From: Pelagibacteraceae bacterium
GTDB taxonomy: Bacteria > Pseudomonadota > Alphaproteobacteria > HIMB59 > GCA-002718135
Assembly (NCBI GenBank): GCA_002718135.1
Contig: PBDN01000015.1
Location: 1-50,048 of the forward strand
Reading direction: 5' to 3'
DNA length: 50,048 nt
Under the pieces are notes generated by a model that made no database searches, had not been told where the DNA came from, and worked only from the letters and a program-made list of their open reading frames with translations. Both the position numbers and the translations under genes were made by a program. Numbering within the stretch: position 1 is the stretch's first letter; the number at the start of each line of letters is the position of its first letter. Of the stretch, positions 43,917 to 50,048 are shown piece after piece.

Positions 43917-44444
43917 TTAATTTTCAGAGAGTCTTGGCATTATTTCAACAAAATTGCATGGACGATGTCGAATATCTAATTGATATTTTAAAATTTCATC
44001 CCATCCATCTTTGCATGCTCCTTTAGATCCAGGTAAACAGAAAACATAAGTTGAATTAACAAGAGCTGCTATTGCACGAGATTGAATTGCTGAAGTACCA
44101 ATTTTTGTAAAACTAATTTGACGAAAGAGTTCTCCAAATCCCTCTATAATTTTATTGGAAATTCCCATGACTGCTTCAGGAGTTGTGTCCCTCCCAGTTA
44201 AACCGGTGCCACCAGTTGTTATTATACAATCTATCTCTTTTTTATTTGATAGTTTTTGTAATGTTTCTTTTATTATCTTAACATCATCAGGAATAATTTT
44301 TTTTTCAATAAAATTATGTCCTGCTGTATTAATTCGCTCTTGAAGTAAAGCACCTGAAGTGTCTGTTTTAATTGTCCTGGTGTCCGAAATTGTTAAGACT
44401 ACAATATTAATTGGAACAAATTTTAAAGATGTATCTAAAGCCAC
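43917..44444 (-). CDS. moaB: Molybdopterin adenylyltransferase-like protein MoaB
   Basis: A 175-residue MoaB/Mog-fold protein. VLTISDTR (~residue 16), DCIITTGGTGLTGRDTTPEAV (~73, split) and CLPGSKGACKDGWDEIL (~138) are the conserved motifs. It would adenylate molybdopterin or act in cofactor synthesis. No other moa/moe genes are in the window; the stretch rnhB-moaB-slt-udg appears as one reverse-strand operon. Confidence 0.92.
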   Translation of the reverse strand: MALDTSLKFVPINIVVLTISDTRTIKTDTSGALLQERINTAGHNFIEKKIIPDDVKIIKETLQKLSNKKEIDCIITTGGTGLTGRDTTPEAVMGISNKIIEGFGELFRQISFTKIGTSAIQSRAIAALVNSTYVFCLPGSKGACKDGWDEILKYQLDIRHRPCNFVEIMPRLSEN

Positions 44445-44450
44445 AATTAA

Positions 44451-46196
44451 TTAATAAAGTGGATCTTTGCCATTGGCTAGCATTTTTAATGAAGTCATGT
44501 TTTTTTTATTTTTATTTTGATAAATCCAATATTTTGTTAATATTTTTTCAATAAACCAGCGTGTTTCTCTAGAAGGAATACTTTCCATAAAAAACAAAGG
44601 ATCATTTAAATAATTTGTCTCTTGTTTCCATTTTTTTAAATTCCCAGGTCCTCCATTATAGGCAGCTGCTAAATATATTAAATTATTTGATACAATTTCT
44701 AGATCCAAAAGATATTCTATATATTCTTGCCCTACTTCAAGATTAATTTCAGGATTTTTAAGAATATTAGAACTATTTCTTTTAACATCTTTGCTTGAAC
44801 TAATAAATCTTGCTGTAGAAGGGAGAACTTGCATTAATCCAACTGCACCACGATTACTTTTTGCTGTTGCATTAAACATCGACTCTTGGTGCATAAAAGC
44901 ATAAATTAACTCTTTATCAATTTTAAAACCATTCCTAGGTTTCCAAATAGGAGTTGGGTAATAAAAATTTGTATCCATATTTAAGCCAAAATTTTCAAGC
45001 TTGTTGACTATTTTTAGTTGAGTATAAGCAAGATTAAAATGCTGAGCTATATTTACTGAATCTGCAGCAATTTCTTTGTTTAAAACAGAATTTATATGAA
45101 TGATTTCCTTTTCGATTTCATCGTTAAGTCCAACTTGTATTAAAGATTGTATACGTTTTCCAGAAGGAAGGTTTAAAAGTTTATTGTTTGAAGTATCAAA
45201 AGTTTTGTTTGAATGCCAATTAATTTTTTCATCAATACCTAATATTTCTAGTGCTAGCATTCCATAAAAACTGTTTGAATTTTGGGATGCTCGTTGGAGC
45301 CAAAAATTGATGTTATTGTATTGACCAAGCTTACTGTAGGATCTTGCAGCCCAGAAACTTCCTGAGGTTTGGTGCCAGGCATCATCTTTTAAACTTATAG
45401 AAAATAATGAAAAAAAATCAGCCGCTTTTTGATATTTTTTTAAACGCCACGAAGCTAGACCAGCTGTCCATGCTGCATAGGGTACTTGCATGGATGAGTT
45501 TACTAGAGCTTCACTAGCATATTTTATCGCCAAATCATTTTTATTTGCCAAAAAATATCCTTTAGCAATTAATTCTTTTTGCTGATCTAATTCAACTTGA
45601 TCAAGCAATATGTTTACATCTCTTTGTTGAATAATTTTTACTGCACCTGTAGGCCAGCCACGATTTACTCTAGATTTAACAGCATTAATAATCTTTTGTT
45701 TTTCTTTTTTTTGATTTTTGGATAATTTTTTTGTACTTTTGTATTTTTTAATTTTGGTTGATATAGTTTTATCTGCAATGATACCAATTGGTTTAATCGG
45801 TTTAGTAGGGCTTTTATATCCTTTAGGCATTCTTTTAATTGCCAGTCTATAAATTCTTTTTGCTTGTGGAAGATCGTTGTATTTTTTTAACCAGTAATAT
45901 AATTCTAAATATTTGGATCTATAACATTTAGGATGTAGATATCGCTGAGCCAATATATGACCAAGTAAAATTTTGTTAGAAATTTGTATTATATGTCTAT
46001 TTGCACTTTTCCACTTACATGTCTCTTGAAACAAATAAGCTTTACGATAATTAATAATGTCATTCTGTGATAAAATATTTTTTGAAAATATATCATTATA
46101 TTTTTGCGCAACAGATATTTCATAAGAGTGACTTAATTTAGATAAAATTAAAAATAAAAAAAAATAAAAAAATTTAAAATATGTACTAAATTTCAT
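44451..46196 (-). CDS. slt: Soluble lytic murein transglycosylase
   Basis: A 581-residue periplasmic peptidoglycan lyase. After a signal peptide (1-24) comes a long alpha-helical superhelix with repeat-like units (e.g. AARSYSKLGQ near 280). The C-terminal SLT domain has the catalytic glutamate in AFMHQESMFNATA (~430) and AVGLMQVLPSTA (~447), ending near YNGGPGNLKKW. It cleaves peptidoglycan to 1,6-anhydro-muropeptides. The start overlaps the udg end by 11 bases. Confidence 0.93.
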   Translation of the reverse strand: MKFSTYFKFFYFFLFLILSKLSHSYEISVAQKYNDIFSKNILSQNDIINYRKAYLFQETCKWKSANRHIIQISNKILLGHILAQRYLHPKCYRSKYLELYYWLKKYNDLPQAKRIYRLAIKRMPKGYKSPTKPIKPIGIIADKTISTKIKKYKSTKKLSKNQKKEKQKIINAVKSRVNRGWPTGAVKIIQQRDVNILLDQVELDQQKELIAKGYFLANKNDLAIKYASEALVNSSMQVPYAAWTAGLASWRLKKYQKAADFFSLFSISLKDDAWHQTSGSFWAARSYSKLGQYNNINFWLQRASQNSNSFYGMLALEILGIDEKINWHSNKTFDTSNNKLLNLPSGKRIQSLIQVGLNDEIEKEIIHINSVLNKEIAADSVNIAQHFNLAYTQLKIVNKLENFGLNMDTNFYYPTPIWKPRNGFKIDKELIYAFMHQESMFNATAKSNRGAVGLMQVLPSTARFISSSKDVKRNSSNILKNPEINLEVGQEYIEYLLDLEIVSNNLIYLAAAYNGGPGNLKKWKQETNYLNDPLFFMESIPSRETRWFIEKILTKYWIYQNKNKKNMTSLKMLANGKDPLY

Positions 46197-46899
46197 TTAA
46201 TTTTTTTTGCAACATTTGTAGATCAACCCATGCTTCTTTTTTATAATTTGGTGATCTAAGTAAAAAAGCAGGATGATAAGATACCAAAACATATGTTGAA
46301 CTATTTAAATTAATTGATTTATATTCATACCATTTTCCTCTTAATTTTCCTAAACTTTCGGAAGTTGACAAAATTGCCTTAGCTGCGGTGCCCCCAAGGA
46401 GAAATATTAATTTAGGTTTTATTATTTCAATTTGTTTTTGTAGATAAGGTAAAAATTCTAAAATTTCTTCATTGGTAGGTGTTCTATTATTTGGTGGTCT
46501 CCATGGAACTACATTTGTAATATATACTTCTTCTCGTTTTAAGTTTATTGCTGATAACATTTTATTCAACAATTGACCTGCCATTCCCATAAAAGGCAAT
46601 CCTTTTAAATCTTCTTCTCTTCCCGGAGCTTCGCCAATTATCATCAAATCTGCAGATAAATTGCCATCAAATATTACTGTTTTATTGGTATTTTTTTTAA
46701 GTGGGTGATTCAAAGAATCTAACTCTTTTTTAAGATTCTCAACATTATTAATTTTATTTAAATCATTATTTTGGACTATTGTATCCCTTAAATCAGCTTT
46801 TTTATTTTGTGTGTAATAATTATTTTCTTTATTTTGAAGGAAATACTCTACTCCAGAATGAACTAAAAATTCTAAATATTGTTTATTTGATTGATTCAT
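46186..46899 (-). CDS. Family-4-like uracil-DNA glycosylase without cysteines
   Basis: A 237-residue UDG-fold protein that would excise uracil from DNA. GEAPGREEDLKGLPFMG (~residue 93) is the water-activating and uracil-binding motif, NVVPWRPPNNRTPT (~130) follows, and SYHPAFLLRS (~213) is the DNA-intercalation motif. Family 4 enzymes normally carry a 4Fe-4S cluster on four cysteines, but this protein has no cysteine at all, so it cannot bind such a cluster. It starts the slt-moaB-rnhB operon and is divergent from the TPR gene. Confidence 0.88.
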   Translation of the reverse strand: MNQSNKQYLEFLVHSGVEYFLQNKENNYYTQNKKADLRDTIVQNNDLNKINNVENLKKELDSLNHPLKKNTNKTVIFDGNLSADLMIIGEAPGREEDLKGLPFMGMAGQLLNKMLSAINLKREEVYITNVVPWRPPNNRTPTNEEILEFLPYLQKQIEIIKPKLIFLLGGTAAKAILSTSESLGKLRGKWYEYKSINLNSSTYVLVSYHPAFLLRSPNYKKEAWVDLQMLQKKLNEI

Positions 46900-46949
46900 T
46901 CTAATTTTGAATTAATTAATTTTGTTAATTTACCCAAATGTATTTGTAA

Positions 46950-48254
46950 ATGATAAATTTTTTAATAATCCTTTTTTTTGTTACTTGTTTTAATTTTTAT
47001 ACAATTTCTTCTAATGCTTCAAGCTCCTCGTACTTAATAAGCAAATCAGCTTATAATGATTATGATTATATAACTGTGATTCTTGAATCTAAAAATATAA
47101 AAAATATTGAAGAAAATTCAATATTAGTTGATCAATTGATTTCTTCAACAATAACTGAAAATTTAATTTTAGCTAACAAAATTTCTAAGAAAATCTTGCT
47201 TAATGATCCAGATAATCTTGAGGCTAATCTAATAAATATAGTTGGAAATATTTTAAATAATAATAAAAATAAATTATTGAGCAACAAAATATTTGACAAT
47301 AATGAATTAATTGATTTTATTTTTTTTAGTGATCAAAAAATAAAAACAAAAGAACAGGTTAGTAATTCGTTTGTAGAAATCGTAAGATCATCATATTCAA
47401 ATAGTGTAAATCTTGAAGTGATTAATTATAATTATCTTTTATTTTATATATCTTTAGCTATTATAGTTAACCCATTGAATGATGACGCTTTGTTTATTAA
47501 AGCACAATTATATCAAATGTTAGAAAAATATTTTCTAGCGGAAAATAGTTATAAAAAAATAGAAAAATCTAGTTCATATTATAGCGATGCTCAAAGAAAC
47601 ATAGCATTTAATTATTCTAAATTTTTAGATAATAATGAGGCAGAAAAAAAAATATTAGAAATAATTGATCAAAACGAAAAAAAATATTTAATTAAAAGAA
47701 TATTAGCAGATTTCTATAGAATTAACGGTAAATACCAAAAAGCTATAGAAGTTTATAATGATTTAATTTTAGAAGAAGAGAAAGACTTATGGAATTTATA
47801 TTATTTAAGAGGAATATGTTTTGAGCGATTAGATCTTTGGAATAAAGCTGAGAAAGACTTTTTATATTCTTTAAAAATAAATCCTAATTCACCAAATGTT
47901 CTAAATTATTTAGCTTACGGTTGGCTTGAAAGAAATATGAATATTGATAATTCACTTAATATGTTAAAAAAAGCTTATCAGAAAAGTCCAGATAATCATT
48001 ATATAATTGATAGCTTAGCATGGGCATATTTTAAAAAAAATAATTTAGTTAAAGCGGCAACATTAATGGAGAAAGTTATAGATATTGCTCCAGGAGAAGC
48101 AATTTCACTTGATCATTTAGCTGATATATATTTTGCAATGAATAGAAAAAGGGAAGCGGTTCATTTTTGGAAACAGGCCCAAGACCTAGCTGAGCCAGAA
48201 GATAATATATATGATAAAATTGAAGAAAAATTGAGAGCATTAAATGCCGGATAA
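46950..48254 (+). CDS. Secreted tetratricopeptide-repeat protein
   Basis: A 434-residue protein with a signal peptide (1-24, ending SNASS) and several TPR units, clearest in the second half: YHKAI-like GKYQKAIEVYNDLIL (~residue 258), LWNKAEKDFLYSLKINP (~295), NSLNMLKKAYQKSPDNH (~336) and KAATLMEKVIDIAPGEA (~370). Such proteins scaffold envelope complexes; no specific partner is seen. In alphaproteobacteria a TPR gene next to ispE is common. The stop overlaps ispE by 11 bases. Confidence 0.88.
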   Translation: MINFLIILFFVTCFNFYTISSNASSSSYLISKSAYNDYDYITVILESKNIKNIEENSILVDQLISSTITENLILANKISKKILLNDPDNLEANLINIVGNILNNNKNKLLSNKIFDNNELIDFIFFSDQKIKTKEQVSNSFVEIVRSSYSNSVNLEVINYNYLLFYISLAIIVNPLNDDALFIKAQLYQMLEKYFLAENSYKKIEKSSSYYSDAQRNIAFNYSKFLDNNEAEKKILEIIDQNEKKYLIKRILADFYRINGKYQKAIEVYNDLILEEEKDLWNLYYLRGICFERLDLWNKAEKDFLYSLKINPNSPNVLNYLAYGWLERNMNIDNSLNMLKKAYQKSPDNHYIIDSLAWAYFKKNNLVKAATLMEKVIDIAPGEAISLDHLADIYFAMNRKREAVHFWKQAQDLAEPEDNIYDKIEEKLRALNAG

Positions 48255-49077
48255 ATTAATTGAAAATTCTCCAGCAAAAATTAATCTATTTCTTAAAGTC
48301 ATTAACAAAAGATCTGATGGATATTTTAATATTAGAAGTGGAGTAACATTTGTAAATTTATATGATCAAGTTATTGCTGAACAAAGTAAATATTTTCAAA
48401 TAGATTACAAGGGAAAATTTGCTCCAATAAATGGTCAATTTGATAATTGCATAGTAGAAAAATTATTTAATAAAATGCAAATAACAAAACCTAAATATAA
48501 ATTTACAATAATTAAAAACATTCCAACTCAATCAGGATTAGGTTCTGCATCATCAAATGTTGCAGCAGTTGTTAGAATTTTAAATAAATTAAAATTAATA
48601 GATTACAAAAGCAGTAATCAATATATATCGATTGGATCAGATGTACCCTTATTTATAAATTTTCATGATTGCTTAATTAGAGGAAGGGGTGAAAAAATTA
48701 TTAATCAAATTTTTCCAAAATATTATTTTCTTATTGTAAAGCCTAATTTAAGTTGCTCAACAAAAGAAATGTATCTGCAAATTTCAGAAAATAAATTAGA
48801 CTATAATATTGATCAAGATATTGATCAAATAAATGATTTTGACGAAGGAAATGATTTTGAAAAAATTATTTTTAGTAAAAAAAATGAAATTTATGAAATT
48901 TATAATTTTTTAAAAAATATTAATGAATCAATTTTTGTAAGATTAACAGGTAGTGGTTCGTGTATTTTTGCAACATTTGATAACATTCATTCTGCAAAAC
49001 TAGGGAAAAAAGAATTTAATAGTTTTTTTCCTAATTTATGGTCTGTTATTGCAGAAAACAATAATATTGTTTATTAG
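48244..49077 (+). CDS. ispE: 4-diphosphocytidyl-2-C-methyl-D-erythritol kinase
   Basis: GHMP kinase of the MEP isoprenoid pathway, 277 residues. The N-terminal SPAKINLFLKVINKRSDGYF is the family start (catalytic lysine ~13), the ATP loop is PTQSGLGSASSN (~97), and the C-terminal RLTGSGSCIFATF (~237) is motif 3. ISIGSDVPLFI (~135) contains the catalytic aspartate. It is followed after 11 bases by tRNA-Gln on the same strand, so the tRNA could be read from the same transcript. Confidence 0.95.
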   Translation: MPDKLIENSPAKINLFLKVINKRSDGYFNIRSGVTFVNLYDQVIAEQSKYFQIDYKGKFAPINGQFDNCIVEKLFNKMQITKPKYKFTIIKNIPTQSGLGSASSNVAAVVRILNKLKLIDYKSSNQYISIGSDVPLFINFHDCLIRGRGEKIINQIFPKYYFLIVKPNLSCSTKEMYLQISENKLDYNIDQDIDQINDFDEGNDFEKIIFSKKNEIYEIYNFLKNINESIFVRLTGSGSCIFATFDNIHSAKLGKKEFNSFFPNLWSVIAENNNIVY

Positions 49078-49088
49078 TAATAATTTTT

Positions 49089-49163
49089 TGGGGCGTCGCC
49101 AAGCGGTAAGGCATCGGTTTTTGGAGTCGACATTCGCAGGTTCGAATCCTGCCGCCCCAGCCA
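49089..49163 (+). tRNA. tRNA-Gln (TTG anticodon)
   Basis: A 75-base cloverleaf with acceptor TGGGGCG/CGCCCCA, D-arm GCC/GGC, anticodon TTG at 49121-49123, T-arm GCAGG with TTCGAAT and CCTGC, discriminator G and encoded CCA. The anticodon stem is odd: 49114-49118 pairs with 49126-49130 through T-A, C-G and G-C, then two consecutive G-T wobble pairs next to the loop. No upstream promoter is seen in the 11 bases after ispE. Confidence 0.93.
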
Positions 49164-49222
49164 TTTTTATTTAAAAAATTAATTTAAGTTATGATTTATA
49201 TATCTGTTTTGTATTTAATTGA

Positions 49223-49792
49223 TTATTTTTTAGCAAAATTGTCAAAAAATAATCGTACAATTTCAAGAACTTTCCAATAAGAATTAAATATGGGTTGAAT
49301 AAAAGTTATATTTAAAATTTCATCTTGATATACGCCCCACAAATCATTTTTTTTTATCCAGCCTTGTAAGTTTTTTAACTCTATTAGACACCAATTTTTT
49401 AAGCATTTATGAATTTTGACAATATTTCTATTTCCGATGGTGGCAATTTTTTTCCCATTAGGGTAAAGATAAATATTAGAATTTAAATCTTCATTAGTAA
49501 TCAAACCATATCTATCACCTTTAAGTAATTTTTTGTGTATCCAGCCTGAATTGCCTTTACTATCAATAATTTTTCTCCAAAGATCATATTCATCGTGAAT
49601 TTCAACAGGTAAATTTTTAGTTATATAATTTAATCTAATCGGATAGTTTAGACTTGGCCCAACTCTTAAATTCACATTATCAGATTTTAATGAAACATAT
49701 CTTGGCATTTTTAATCCTGTTACACTGCCTAAATTGTTAGCAAAAGATTTGCTAAAGTACATAATTAAAATGATTATAAAAATAAATTTCAT
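49223..49792 (-). CDS. Secreted bacterial SH3-domain protein
   Basis: A 189-residue exported protein: signal peptide (1-18, SFA), then an SH3_3-type domain LKSDNVNLRVGPSLNYPI (~residue 36) with WRKIIDSKGNSGWIHKKLL (~67), and a second SH3-like unit ending LKNLQGWIKKNDLWGVY (~140). Domains of this kind bind cell-wall or protein partners in the periplasm. The final ~30 residues are hydrophobic/aromatic. Convergent with tRNA-Gln. Confidence 0.85.
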   Translation of the reverse strand: MKFIFIIILIMYFSKSFANNLGSVTGLKMPRYVSLKSDNVNLRVGPSLNYPIRLNYITKNLPVEIHDEYDLWRKIIDSKGNSGWIHKKLLKGDRYGLITNEDLNSNIYLYPNGKKIATIGNRNIVKIHKCLKNWCLIELKNLQGWIKKNDLWGVYQDEILNITFIQPIFNSYWKVLEIVRLFFDNFAKK

Positions 49793-49971
49793 TAAATAAC
49801 TTTAACATTTTATCAATTTTTAAAAAGAATTAATAAAAAAGAGTTCATAAAGTGGTTTCTTCTACTAACTTTTTAAGTGTTATGATAAACAGTTTATAAT
49901 TTGTAGTATTTCTGTGATATTCAAATTTATCTAGTAATTCTACAGATTAAAAAAAAGTAGAAATCTAATCA

Positions 49972-50048
49972 GCGCCCGTAGCTCAATTGGATAGAGCGCC
50001 AGACTACGGATCTGGAGGTTAGGAGTTCGACTCTTCTCGGGCGCGCCA
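49972..50048 (+). tRNA. tRNA-Arg (ACG anticodon)
   Basis: A 77-base cloverleaf ending exactly at the window edge: acceptor GCGCCCG/CGGGCGC, D-arm GCTC/GAGC, anticodon stem CCAGA/TCTGG with loop CTACGGA (anticodon ACG), T-arm GAGTTCGACTC, discriminator G and encoded CCA. The first anticodon base A would be edited to inosine by TadA to read CGU/CGC/CGA. Confidence 0.95.

Noticed and set aside
1..50048. Mobile elements, prophage, CRISPR arrays or rRNA genes
   Set aside because: No transposase, integrase, phage structural or Cas gene was seen and no regularly spaced repeats were noticed; the tRNAs are not followed by an integrase within the window.

Overview
The window is a gene-dense, AT-rich (about 30% G+C by eye) bacterial chromosome segment with very short intergenic gaps; no gene-free stretch exceeds 300 bases. 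Gene content and order point to an alphaproteobacterium: an aa3 oxidase cluster near ubiA, thrC and an M16 peptidase, ispH-thrB-rnhA, dciA-dsbA-smc next to mutY, a GANTC-type CcrM methylase near rnhB, split b/b' ATP synthase subunits, and slt-udg-TPR-ispE. Base composition, small genes and a shortened SMC suggest a streamlined marine lineage (SAR11, HIMB59/AEGEAN-169 or similar). That placement is inference and was not tested by phylogeny.

Layout. 1-3.9 kb: 3' end of cytochrome c oxidase subunit I, two subunit III-like genes, subunit IV, heme O synthase (ctaB) and a small CxxC membrane protein. 3.9-11.9 kb: housekeeping genes (rsmE, ubiA, an MsbA-like ABC exporter, M32 carboxypeptidase, threonine synthase, M16 peptidase) and three small reverse-strand genes. 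12-21 kb: an accessory metabolic block with Ogt, a glutamine amidotransferase, a divergent Rieske ferredoxin/desaturase pair, an aldehyde dehydrogenase, a divergent PanB-like enzyme, a complete ribose/inositol-type ABC importer and a GH4 enzyme. The importer operon has a promoter with a LacI-type palindrome in its spacer and a hairpin after the binding-protein gene. 21-30.6 kb: YqgE, a DsbD/ScsB-like reductase, then SDR, D-lactate/glycolate-type FAD oxidase, Ldh2-type reductase, serine hydrolase, DMT transporter and a xylulokinase-like kinase. 30.6-36.3 kb: yceI, rnhA, thrB, ispH, a small lipoprotein and the F0 genes atpI-B-E-G-F. 36.3-43 kb: smc, dsbA, dciA, mutY, ccrM and a sulfotransferase. 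43-50 kb: rnhB, moaB, slt, a family-4-like UDG, a TPR protein, ispE, tRNA-Gln, an SH3-domain protein and tRNA-Arg ending at the window edge.

How the genes work together. The clearest candidate for an undescribed system is the 13.1-21.1 kb block: an imported small sugar, cyclitol or related polyol could be processed by a GH4 NAD-dependent enzyme, an ALDH and a PanB-like enzyme that has lost the known metal ligands, perhaps with a MocD/MocE-like oxygenase step. The oxidoreductases and FGGY kinase at 23.8-30.6 kb could feed the same kind of carbohydrate/hydroxy-acid metabolism. I saw no insertion sequences, phage genes, CRISPR arrays or rRNA genes.
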